From positions 1-24,837 of IMG/VR virus record IMGVR_UViG_3300037502_004027: a stretch of 24,837 nucleotides of DNA. One strand, written 5' to 3'. This stretch comes from a virus. Both the position numbers and the translations under genes were made by a program. Positions within the stretch are counted from its first letter, which is position 1. Each line of letters starts with the position of its first letter. Below the pieces are notes generated by a model. That model was not told where the DNA came from and did not search any database. It saw only the letters and a list, made by a program, of their open reading frames with translations. This document shows positions 6,512 to 13,250 of the stretch, piece after piece.

Positions 6512-6571
6512 CTCTACCAAATATCAATAATTTTTCATAACAATAAACAATTTAAAGTAGGCAGGTACAAT

Positions 6572-7261
6572 ATGAATATTTCAGCTAATGGTTTAGATTT
6601 AATTACGCGTTGGGAAGGATTAAAACTAACTAGATACATATGCCCTGCTGGAAAGCCTACTATTGGAGTAGGTCATGTAATACTTCCTAGTGAAAATATT
6701 CCAAATACAATTACTCGTGAATTTGCAATGGAATTATTAAAAAAAGATGTTGAAAGATTTGAAAAAGCTGTTAATACTCTTATCACAGTAGAGTTAAATC
6801 AAAACCAATTTGATGCCTTGGTTTGCTTTATTTTTAACACAGGTGAAGGTGGTTTAAAAAATACTGGCGTTTCTAAAGCCGTAAATTCTAAAAACTTTGC
6901 AGCTGTACCAGCAGCACTTCGTCTATGGAATAAAATTAAAGTAAATGGAGTGTCTCAAGAAAATAAAGGTCTTACTAATCGCAGAATCTCTGAAGCTGAA
7001 TTGTTCATGAGACCTGTTGAAACTCTTATAGTTACAGGTTCCGCTCCTACATTTGTAACATTTACTCCTGATTTACTTAAAAATATTCAAACAAAATTAC
7101 AATCTATAGGTTTGTATACTATTAAGATTGATGGATTATATGGTCCAAGCACTAAAAGAGCTATCGAGACATTTGCTCGAAATAATAGCATTGATTATGT
7201 AATAGATCCTAAACAAGGAATTCGTAGTGATATCCTTGATATGATCAATAAAATATCTTAA
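6572..7261 (+). CDS. Endolysin: GH24 lysozyme with C-terminal peptidoglycan-binding domain
   Basis: 229 residues. The N-terminal domain has the phage lysozyme active site EGLKLTRYICPAGKPTIGVGH (split here: Glu15, Cys24, Thr30), the Glu-Cys-Thr form of the T4/P21 catalytic triad. It would hydrolyse the MurNAc-GlcNAc bond of peptidoglycan. Further family marks are NQFDALVCFIFNTG and GLTNRRISEAELF. Residues about 165-215 (NIQTKLQSIGLYTIKIDGLY, GPSTKRAIETF) form a PG_binding_1-type domain. There is no signal peptide or SAR segment, so release would need a holin, which was not found here. The gene stands alone on the plus strand; its stop overlaps the stop of the convergent gene. Confidence 0.93.
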   Translation: MNISANGLDLITRWEGLKLTRYICPAGKPTIGVGHVILPSENIPNTITREFAMELLKKDVERFEKAVNTLITVELNQNQFDALVCFIFNTGEGGLKNTGVSKAVNSKNFAAVPAALRLWNKIKVNGVSQENKGLTNRRISEAELFMRPVETLIVTGSAPTFVTFTPDLLKNIQTKLQSIGLYTIKIDGLYGPSTKRAIETFARNNSIDYVIDPKQGIRSDILDMINKIS

Positions 7262-7566
7262 TCAGATTTTCTTTTCAAGAGATTTAATTCTTGTTTAAGA
7301 GAAACAATTTCTTGTCGCAACTCTTTATTTAAAGTCTCTAGCTCAATCCTATGATTGATGTAATATTCATTAAGAATATCAGGAACCCAACTAAAGTCTC
7401 TAGCTAATGTTTGGTCCTCTGGCTCTCCGCCATCTTGCGCTATTACTCTAGCTACTTTTCCATCTGGATGAGTTTCCGCTAAAACCCAAAAAAAATCATT
7501 GTGGTCATATCCCATTCCTGCTAAGCGCGGATCGTTTGAAGCTAATACTTGAAATGGTTTAAACAT
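7258..7566 (-). CDS. Hypothetical protein with C-terminal coiled coil
   Basis: 102 residues, not recognised. The N-terminal part is a compact probable alpha/beta region (NDFFWVLAETHPDGKVARVI, then AQDGGEPEDQTLARDFSWVP). The last about 35 residues are a leucine-rich heptad helix (ELETLNKELRQEIVSLKQEL) that predicts a dimeric coiled coil. It is the last gene of the 9385-to-7258 run and is convergent with the endolysin, the two stop codons overlapping. No terminator hairpin is obvious at this junction. Confidence 0.75.
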   Translation of the reverse strand: MFKPFQVLASNDPRLAGMGYDHNDFFWVLAETHPDGKVARVIAQDGGEPEDQTLARDFSWVPDILNEYYINHRIELETLNKELRQEIVSLKQELNLLKRKSD

Positions 7567-7576
7567 ATTTTAATCT

Positions 7577-7999
7577 TTATTTTGAATTTTTTTGTAACTC
7601 AATTTCATCTAATTTGGCTTGTAATAATTGATTTTCTTTTTTATATTTTTGCAAATCATATTCTAATTGACTTAGAATATTGTGATAAGTAGGAGGGTCT
7701 GTAGGACTTTCCCTGCCATTAGCAACAATATTACAAAATTCTGTTAAGAGATTATTTTTCTCACATAAATCTCTAAGATGCTGCAATCTAACTGCATACC
7801 ATTTTTCACTATGAATTAGTTGCTTTGCCATGTCAATTAAAGAAGCTGCCTTGTTTCTTAATTCTAAGATTAATAGAATGTCTTCATTTAATTTTAATGC
7901 TTGCGACAAATCTTTCGCAATCCAAGTTCCAGGAGTGGCTTTTTGATGCAAGCGAGTTAATTCAGATAATTGTTCTTTATTTAGGTATTTATTATCCAT
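7577..7999 (-). CDS. Hypothetical coiled-coil protein
   Basis: 140 residues, not recognised. It is almost wholly helical, with the most regular heptads at the C-terminus (SQLEYDLQKYKKENQLLQAK). A short region near the N-terminus, TRLHQKATPGTWIAKD, is a recurring opening in small phage proteins that I have seen annotated as hypothetical only. It has two or three cysteines but no knuckle pattern. It sits ten bases from the next gene and five from the previous one, and is presumably co-transcribed with them. Confidence 0.75.
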   Translation of the reverse strand: MDNKYLNKEQLSELTRLHQKATPGTWIAKDLSQALKLNEDILLILELRNKAASLIDMAKQLIHSEKWYAVRLQHLRDLCEKNNLLTEFCNIVANGRESPTDPPTYHNILSQLEYDLQKYKKENQLLQAKLDEIELQKNSK

Positions 8000-8004
8000 A
8001 TTAA

Positions 8005-8250
8005 TTACGTCTCGTTCCCAAAAATTTCGGATTCTTTAATCTCAGATATTTTTTTATCACGTAAAATATTATTAATCTTATGCACTACTGCATCTAATTT
8101 CCCGATAATAAAACTTTTATCATCTACTGTAGCTTCTAATTGATGAAGTGCATAATTCAATTCATCTAAATAAGATGGGTTCAATAAATTAGCTAACTTT
8201 TTAAGTTCATAAGCCGCAATTTTTTGATTACTTTCTTTACGATTAATCAT
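8005..8250 (-). CDS. Small helical hypothetical protein
   Basis: 81 residues, not recognised. The sequence is helical and charged (AAYELKKLANLLNPSYLDEL, NYALHQLEATV, LDAVVHKINNILRDKK). There is no cysteine, membrane segment or catalytic motif. The start ATG is preceded by GAATAAGAAAAA, a weak ribosome-binding site. It lies in the same minus-strand run as its neighbours. Confidence 0.7.
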   Translation of the reverse strand: MINRKESNQKIAAYELKKLANLLNPSYLDELNYALHQLEATVDDKSFIIGKLDAVVHKINNILRDKKISEIKESEIFGNET

Positions 8251-8256
8251 TTTTTC

Positions 8257-8391
8257 TTATTCCGATTGAAAGTAATCATACCATTCATAACAATATTGGC
8301 AATATAAATCACACTGATCATCATCCCAAACATACAAATGCTTATGATCAGGGCTATCAGAACAATATTTACAATCTAATGATTCTTTCAT
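8257..8391 (-). CDS. 44-residue zinc-knuckle protein
   Basis: When started at the ATG complement of 8389-8391 the protein is 44 residues, MKESLDCKYCSDSPDHKH to the end. The frame is open 16 codons further upstream, but that part overlaps the previous gene. The chosen ATG lies just after the upstream stop with a GAAGA site. It carries two CxxC pairs (DCKYC and YCQYC) with about 20 residues between them, including DHKH histidines, so a single zinc ribbon is likely. The tail is acidic and aromatic (YEWYDYFQSE). Role unknown. Confidence 0.65.
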   Translation of the reverse strand: MKESLDCKYCSDSPDHKHLYVWDDDQCDLYCQYCYEWYDYFQSE

Positions 8392-8392
8392 T

Positions 8393-8650
8393 TTAATCTT
8401 CGCTTTTACCACTAAACCAAGAAAATTTATTATCTTCAATATTATTTGCTTTAAATGATTTTTTCCATGCTTCTAATATTTCAGATAATTTATAAATTTC
8501 ATCTGGGTCCAGATACACTTCTAATTTAGAAGTTTCATCACAATCAGTAATAGAAAACTCTATAAATTTTTCATTGGTAGAGTCAACAGTTAATGAGGAA
8601 TTATATTCTGATTTTTGAAATTTATGTTTAGAGTTTGAAGAATGAGTCAT
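8393..8650 (-). CDS. Small hypothetical protein
   Basis: 85 residues, not recognised. The Ser- and Lys-rich N-terminus (MTHSSNSKHKFQKSE) is probably disordered. A beta-like middle (EFSITDCDETSKLEVYLDPD) and a helix (EIYKLSEILEAWKKSF) follow. Its start lies 23 bases inside the upstream gene with GAAAG before it, a modest overlap that suggests coupled translation. No metal site or membrane segment. Confidence 0.65.
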   Translation of the reverse strand: MTHSSNSKHKFQKSEYNSSLTVDSTNEKFIEFSITDCDETSKLEVYLDPDEIYKLSEILEAWKKSFKANNIEDNKFSWFSGKSED

Positions 8651-8993
8651 ATTTATTTTCTTTCAAAAATGCATCAATTTTTTCTTCAGGAATATTATTT
8701 TCCTTTGCAAAATTTTTAAAATTAACAAGCATATCATAATGAGGATATTCTGTTGCATCATACAATGCATTGTGTATATCTAAATACCCTGCAGACATAG
8801 CTGGTATATATGCCTCAGGTCCAAACTTAAATACCTCATACAAGGCGTACCGATATGAACCTCTATCTACCAGATCAGCTTGATTAAGCCTTTTTACCAC
8901 AGCGCAAAAGGCATGTAAACGCTCTTTATTAGATAAAGATTCCCAATATTTCTCTGAAATATCTTCTTCAGATTTTGTATTATTTTCTTTCAT
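8628..8993 (-). CDS. Hypothetical protein
   Basis: 121 residues, not assigned. It is helical throughout, with KERLHAFCAVVKRLNQADLV, RGSYRYALYEVFKFGPEAYI and an acidic tail. The motif DRGSYRYALYEVF followed by AYIPAMSAGYLDIHNALY has the look of a conserved small phage family. The start overlaps the upstream stop by four bases (ATGA). It is a soluble cytoplasmic protein by composition. Confidence 0.7.
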   Translation of the reverse strand: MKENNTKSEEDISEKYWESLSNKERLHAFCAVVKRLNQADLVDRGSYRYALYEVFKFGPEAYIPAMSAGYLDIHNALYDATEYPHYDMLVNFKNFAKENNIPEEKIDAFLKENKYDSFFKL

Positions 8994-9385
8994 AGATTTA
9001 ATATGGTATATGGCTTATTACCATAAACTTTTCCCTCTTCTGCTTGTCTGCTAACATAAACTGGTTTAGCAACTTCGCCTTGAGCCGCAAAATAACCCAC
9101 AATGCCTTGCAATAATAAATCTCTATTAGTTTCTGGTTCAAATCCAGAATGATGATTTAACGTTAACATTAACTTTTGATAATCTTTTGGATTAATAGCT
9201 ACAGAAACGCAATTATCTTCAAATAAGCAAAAAGATATTTGTTTTAATAAACAATTCTCATAATCATTCACTTTGCCCTCAACTCTTTCTTTTAATTCTG
9301 AATTTTTAATTGAAGGTCCAGTATAAAGATTACTCCAGCCTTCTTTCTCTAGCATGTCTAGAAATTGCTTGTCAACTTGCTTCAT
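8990..9385 (-). CDS. Hypothetical protein with NPKDY motif, possibly leaderless
   Basis: 131 residues. The N-terminal part is helical (MKQVDKQFLDMLEKEGWSNL). The middle contains CVSVAINPKDYQKLMLTL and later GEVAKPVYVSRQAEEGKVYG. It shares the I/V-x-NPKDY motif and a following P-[VI] strand with the gene at 2386-2709, so the two are probably distant paralogues. Its promoter -10 box lies only 6 bases upstream of the ATG, which would leave no 5' leader. A downstream start at the internal Met11 is possible, but no Shine-Dalgarno site precedes it. First gene of a seven-gene run. Confidence 0.7.
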   Translation of the reverse strand: MKQVDKQFLDMLEKEGWSNLYTGPSIKNSELKERVEGKVNDYENCLLKQISFCLFEDNCVSVAINPKDYQKLMLTLNHHSGFEPETNRDLLLQGIVGYFAAQGEVAKPVYVSRQAEEGKVYGNKPYTILNL

Positions 9386-9391
9386 GCAAGC

Positions 9392-9419
9392 ATGATAATT
9401 TTTAAAATTAAACTGTCAA
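9392..9419 (-). promoter_or_regulatory. Sigma70-like promoter of the 9385-to-7258 operon
   Basis: The minus strand has TTGACA (complement of 9414-9419), a 16-base spacer and TATCAT (complement of 9392-9397). The predicted start of transcription falls at or next to the ATG at 9385, so the first gene would be translated without a leader. Confidence 0.65.
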
Positions 9420-9431
9420 GCCCGCACAATT

Positions 9432-9465
9432 AAAAAAAGAAGAGCGTCTCCACTCTTCTTTTAAA
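9432..9465 (-). terminator. Rho-independent terminator of the small lipoprotein gene
   Basis: A 10-base stem, AAAAGAAGAG (9435-9444) with CTCTTCTTTT (9453-9462), encloses an 8-base loop. On the minus strand it is followed by a run of seven T. It lies 20 bases after the stop of the small gene at 9482-9622, between that gene and the next promoter. Confidence 0.75.
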
Positions 9466-9481
9466 ATTAGAACAAATTAAT

Positions 9482-9622
9482 TCATTTATTGTTAGATAAT
9501 AACACAGAATCACTTGAACTGACTAATTTACATGAAGTAAATGTTGAGACTGTAATTAATGCAACAGCAATAAATAAAGGAGTAAAACTAGCTGCCCCTA
9601 CTACTAAAAAATTATTTTTCAA
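9482..9622 (-). CDS. 46-residue putative lipoprotein or single-span membrane protein
   Basis: A TTG start (complement of 9620-9622) lies five bases after AGGAGG, the best ribosome-binding site in the window. The protein opens MKNNFLVVGAASFTPLFIAV, then ALITVSTFTSCKLVSSSD, ending LLSNNK. It has a positively charged N-terminus, a hydrophobic stretch (residues 5-28) and Cys31 preceded by F-T-S, a lipobox-like site although Phe at -3 is not ideal. It would be a lipoprotein exposed at the periplasm, or a small membrane protein if uncleaved. It has its own promoter and terminator, as phage morons do. Possible roles are superinfection exclusion or an o-spanin-like lysis function; neither is shown. 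Confidence 0.7.
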   Translation of the reverse strand: MKNNFLVVGAASFTPLFIAVALITVSTFTSCKLVSSSDSVLLSNNK

Positions 9623-9673
9623 ATAAACCTCCTATAATTTATTTGTGCGTAAAATTTGCACCTTTATATTTAT

Positions 9674-9701
9674 ATCATAATTTTTATAGATTTGATGTCA
9701 A
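9674..9701 (-). promoter_or_regulatory. Sigma70-like promoter of the small lipoprotein gene
   Basis: The minus strand has TTGACA (complement of 9696-9701), a 16-base spacer and TATGAT (complement of 9674-9679). The leader of about 45 bases contains GTGCAAATTTTACGCAC, an imperfect inverted repeat at 9645-9661, before the AGGAGG site. With perfect -35 and near-perfect -10 boxes this should be a strong host-type promoter. Confidence 0.7.
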
Positions 9702-9717
9702 ATACATTTATTTTAAT

Positions 9718-9749
9718 AAAAAAAGGAGAGTGTTTCCACTCTCCTTTTT
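9718..9749 (-). terminator. Rho-independent terminator of the prkA operon
   Basis: A perfect 12-base stem, AAAAAGGAGAGT (9720-9731) with ACTCTCCTTTTT (9738-9749), has a 6-base loop. On the minus strand it ends in a run of eight T. It lies 19 bases after the prkA stop and closes the long minus-strand operon. Confidence 0.85.
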
Positions 9750-9768
9750 AACTCTATATCATATACAT

Positions 9769-11700
9769 TCAACTATCTCGCCACAAATTCGCCGCTGCAA
9801 AAGATAATATCTCTTCCGCCGAATCAGGGCTATACCCAATTTTCATCAACTGCTCTGTCATCTCTGAATATTTCTTCTGCTGCTCAGAATCTCTTGTCTT
9901 GCTCTTAGTTACAATCCTAGCAATTGACTTAATGCCAGTAATCAAATATGACTCAATCGCTTCCTTCAAAGGCTCATAACTAGTATATTTAATACTATCT
10001 CCTCGCCTCATCCTAGAAAACATATATGCCGTCACATCACTTCTAAAGCCATCCTTAGATGAACCAGTAATTCCAATCTGCTCCTCAATAGATTTAAGGA
10101 ATTGTTCATCAGGCTGACGCTCTTCTTTAGTCACACGATCCTTTAGTTTAGTACGTGTTACATAAGCCTCTGCATGATCCATATAGTTTTCAAACAAAGA
10201 TTGAGCTTGCTCTTCATAAGCAGTAATAAATGCCTTGGCAATTTCGCTTTCTAGTATCTTTAAATACTCTTCTCGAATTACTTTTTGTAGCAACTCTAAG
10301 CAATGTGCCTTAAATTGCTCATCAGTAATTTGCTCTTTCACCATTTTAGTTAGTGAATTAATCACACTAACTGGAGTAATCATGTTCTTTTCAGAATTGG
10401 TTAAAGCATGATCTAACGCCTTAGTGATAAATCTAGTAGAAATACCATCCAATCCTTCATGCTTAGCCTCTTCTCGTAGATCCTTAATATCTACTTTCTT
10501 GACTCTGCCCTTCTCAATAATATCCTCACCATTGTAAATCTTCATCTTGGTAAGAAGGTCACATTTATTAGATGTCTTTAATCGACTCATTACTGAGAAC
10601 ATAGATGCTACTTTCAAAGTATGAGGGGCAATATGTGCTGTGAAATCAGATTTTCCTAACATCTTTTCATAAATTTTAATTTCTTGATTTAATTCAAGAC
10701 AATAAGGAACTGCTACTTTCACAATACGGTCTAAAATAGCCTCATTAGTATGTTCTGATTGGAACCTATTCCATTCAGCTTCATTGCAGTGAGCTAAAAT
10801 GACACCATCAAAATGAAGCATGTCTGATTTACCAGGAGAAGGTACTCGTTTTTCCTGAGTGGCTGTAATAATAGTATGTAAGAATTCAATTTCATTCTTA
10901 AATACTTCTACCAATTCTACAATGCCACGATTACCTACGTTAAAAGCACCGGTTAATGATAAAGCTCTAGGGTCATCTTCTGAGTACTTATCTAGTTTAG
11001 AAATGTCTACTGAGCCAATAAGTACGGATACGTCTTGAGAGTTAGCATCCATAGGAGGTACAGCAGCTACACCACGTCTAGCTCTTTGGGAAAAAGAAGT
11101 TTCTTCTACTTCGAAGTTTTCATATTTACCATCTAGTTCATTCATTAATTTATGACGAGCTACTGGAGAAATATCTCCTTCAATTTTTACATTTAAAGTT
11201 TTTTCAAAATTATCTCGTAAAGAGCGAGGAATTAATTGTAAAGGCTCACCACGATGAGGATCGCCCTTTAGATGGTAGTATTTCTTACTTTCTAGTGCCT
11301 TTTTAATATGTTCAGTGAGGGCAGACTTACCGGCACCTACAGGACCCATGAGCAACAATACTTGTCTAGATTCTTCACCACGTTGAGCGGCAGAAGATAA
11401 GAATGACATAACTTTGTTAATGACGTTCTCCATGCCGAAGAATTCGTTTTCAAAGTATTTATAGAGTTTGATATTATCTCCGTCAAAAATTTTACGTTTA
11501 CGAATATCGGAATCTGGCATAGTATCTACGCCGTGTTCGACAATTGACTCGTAAAGTCTTTTATGAGCGCTTTTTACAATAGATGGATCTTTTTCTACTA
11601 GCTCAATATAATCCATCAAGTTACCAGAAAACTTTTTATTTTGACTGGCAGATTCTCTTGCTGATTGAATTTGTTTTAATAGTTGTTCTTTGGTGCTCAT
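9769..11700 (-). CDS. prkA: PrkA/YeaG-family AAA+ serine protein kinase
   Basis: 643 residues, the length of E. coli YeaG. The N-terminal AAA domain has Walker A GPVGAGKS (119-126), a Walker B-like DGVILAHCNEAEW (298-310) and NQEIKIYEKML (338-348), all in the order found in bacterial PrkA. The C-terminal part (about 400-643) matches the PrkA C-terminal domain, with GISTRF and an ending resembling YeaG (QQKKYSEMTEQLMKIGYS). In bacteria PrkA acts with YeaH and SpoVR in starvation or stationary phase, as a protein kinase, though an AAA+ protease-like activity has also been proposed. Here yeaH and spoVR homologues lie just upstream in the same run. The start has a clear AGGAAAT site. Motifs look intact, so activity is likely. 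Confidence 0.95.
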   Translation of the reverse strand: MSTKEQLLKQIQSARESASQNKKFSGNLMDYIELVEKDPSIVKSAHKRLYESIVEHGVDTMPDSDIRKRKIFDGDNIKLYKYFENEFFGMENVINKVMSFLSSAAQRGEESRQVLLLMGPVGAGKSALTEHIKKALESKKYYHLKGDPHRGEPLQLIPRSLRDNFEKTLNVKIEGDISPVARHKLMNELDGKYENFEVEETSFSQRARRGVAAVPPMDANSQDVSVLIGSVDISKLDKYSEDDPRALSLTGAFNVGNRGIVELVEVFKNEIEFLHTIITATQEKRVPSPGKSDMLHFDGVILAHCNEAEWNRFQSEHTNEAILDRIVKVAVPYCLELNQEIKIYEKMLGKSDFTAHIAPHTLKVASMFSVMSRLKTSNKCDLLTKMKIYNGEDIIEKGRVKKVDIKDLREEAKHEGLDGISTRFITKALDHALTNSEKNMITPVSVINSLTKMVKEQITDEQFKAHCLELLQKVIREEYLKILESEIAKAFITAYEEQAQSLFENYMDHAEAYVTRTKLKDRVTKEERQPDEQFLKSIEEQIGITGSSKDGFRSDVTAYMFSRMRRGDSIKYTSYEPLKEAIESYLITGIKSIARIVTKSKTRDSEQQKKYSEMTEQLMKIGYSPDSAEEILSFAAANLWRDS

Positions 11701-11708
11701 CTTATTTC

Positions 11709-11921
11709 CTAAACTCTTCTAAACGTTTTCCCAAACTTAGCTGGTGGAAGATTCATAGAATGATCTTCTTCATTTTCTTGATTTTCTTGATTTGATTGTA
11801 ACTCGTTAATAATCTCTTGCAAATATAAAACAATTTCTCTTGCTTTATCTTGTTCAGAATCTGGCTTTCTTAAAATAGAAAGAATAGTATGATAATAATT
11901 ATTTTTATCTATTATATTCAT
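11709..11921 (-). CDS. Small hypothetical protein between spoVR and prkA
   Basis: 70 residues from the ATG complement of 11919-11921, starting MNIIDKNNYYHTILSIL; a TTG three codons upstream is an alternative. The first half is helical (EQDKAREIVLYLQEIINEL), the middle is a Gln-, Asn- and Glu-rich linker (QSNQENQENEEDHS), and the tail is basic (PPAKFGKTFRRV). I know of no such gene in the bacterial prkA-yeaH-spoVR clusters. Its position, one base from the spoVR stop codon and eight from the prkA start, suggests a phage-specific partner or adaptor of that system. Function unknown. Confidence 0.65.
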   Translation of the reverse strand: MNIIDKNNYYHTILSILRKPDSEQDKAREIVLYLQEIINELQSNQENQENEEDHSMNLPPAKFGKTFRRV

Positions 11922-11922
11922 A

Positions 11923-13248
11923 TTAGTCAATAGAAATTACCTCATCATTTACTTTAGCTAATAACCTAACAGCATTGCCCCACAAAGTCTTAATATGATG
12001 TACTACTGTAGTAGCATATGTTACTTCTAAATCCCTTCCATCGTGTTCATGATATAAAACCAATTCATTATTTCTTCTAACTTCTTCTATGTACACAATT
12101 GGAATAGACCCGCCACCAACAGATTGGGCTAATTCATTTCTAATAACTTCCCAACCATCTTCATCAGATATATCTTCAACTACTAATCCATGACCTCTTT
12201 TTTTGACGTAACTGAACAAATTTAATTCAGCACATAATTCTTGGTCAAGATATTGCCTAATAAATGACGCATCGTGGCAAGCCTCTCTAGCAATCAAACA
12301 TTCTTCCCAGCCATATTTGTTTTCTATATGCCTAAAAAGATGAAAGCCAAGATGATAAGGATTAATAGATCCTACATGAGGACGAATTACTTGATTATGA
12401 GATTTGATAATAGGAAGATGTAATTCAGAGTCTAAATCTAGATCGTGGCAAATTTTATAATGTGTGTAACTAGCAACGCCTTCATTGATTATCTTAGTTT
12501 GGATTTGTGGCCAGAAATATTGACCTTCATCTCTGATGATATCAATAATATCTCTTTTCCAACTAGGCAATTTGGCATTCTCAGAAATGAAACCTAATAA
12601 ATCATAATCTGGTTCCAATGGAATTTTCTCTAATTCTCTTTCTAATCTTATTTTTCTATTAGATTCATTTCTAATTTTAGCTTCTTTTAATTCTTGTAAT
12701 TTTTCTTCTCGTACTTCTTCCTGTGTTCTACGACGCAATCCATATTTAGTAGTCTGAAACTGAATAGCGTGGCAAGCATCAATTATTTTTTCTACTTGCT
12801 CAATGCCAATATTAGGATCCTCTACATATGATTGAATTCTTTTTTTGGCAGCTCTAAATCTTTGAATGACAGATTCAGGTCTGGTATCTTTGAACATTCT
12901 GTTGTTTTTGAAAAAATCAGAATGTCCCACACAATGAGCCATAATCAAAATCTGTAAATAAAGAGGATTTTCTCTCATCAAATAAGCAATGGAAGGATTA
13001 CTATTAATAATTAGTTCGTAAGGGAGTCCCTCCATGCCAATATCATACATTTGATGAGTTCGCTCAAATGATTTACCAAAAGACCAATGACTATACATAG
13101 ATGGCATGCCATGGTGAGCCATAGCTCCAATCATTTCATAATAGTCAATTGTTTCATATTCAATTGGAAATGGATCTAGCTTGTACTTAGGATAAATCTC
13201 ATTAATTTTTTCATCCCACTTTTCTAGATCCTCTAATGTATAATCCAT
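11923..13248 (-). CDS. spoVR: SpoVR/YcgB family protein
   Basis: 441 residues, slightly shorter than B. subtilis SpoVR or E. coli YcgB. The conserved core is clear: MYSHWSFGKSFERTHQMYDI (51-70), GLPYELIINSNPSIAYLMRE (74-93) and QILIMAHCVGHSDFF (99-113), followed by the IQRFR and CHDL-containing helical body. SpoVR is needed for spore cortex formation in Bacillus, and in other bacteria it belongs to the PrkA-YeaH-SpoVR stress set; its biochemistry is not known. It starts at an ATG with CGAGG seven bases upstream, two bases after the yeaH stop. The conserved His, Cys and Glu residues of the core are present, so the protein is probably functional. Confidence 0.95.
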   Translation of the reverse strand: MDYTLEDLEKWDEKINEIYPKYKLDPFPIEYETIDYYEMIGAMAHHGMPSMYSHWSFGKSFERTHQMYDIGMEGLPYELIINSNPSIAYLMRENPLYLQILIMAHCVGHSDFFKNNRMFKDTRPESVIQRFRAAKKRIQSYVEDPNIGIEQVEKIIDACHAIQFQTTKYGLRRRTQEEVREEKLQELKEAKIRNESNRKIRLERELEKIPLEPDYDLLGFISENAKLPSWKRDIIDIIRDEGQYFWPQIQTKIINEGVASYTHYKICHDLDLDSELHLPIIKSHNQVIRPHVGSINPYHLGFHLFRHIENKYGWEECLIAREACHDASFIRQYLDQELCAELNLFSYVKKRGHGLVVEDISDEDGWEVIRNELAQSVGGGSIPIVYIEEVRRNNELVLYHEHDGRDLEVTYATTVVHHIKTLWGNAVRLLAKVNDEVISID

Positions 13249-13250
13249 AA

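Noticed and set aside
8391-8439. Upstream extension of the 44-residue zinc protein
   Set aside because: The extension lies over the previous gene and has no better start site; the ATG at 8391 follows the upstream stop.
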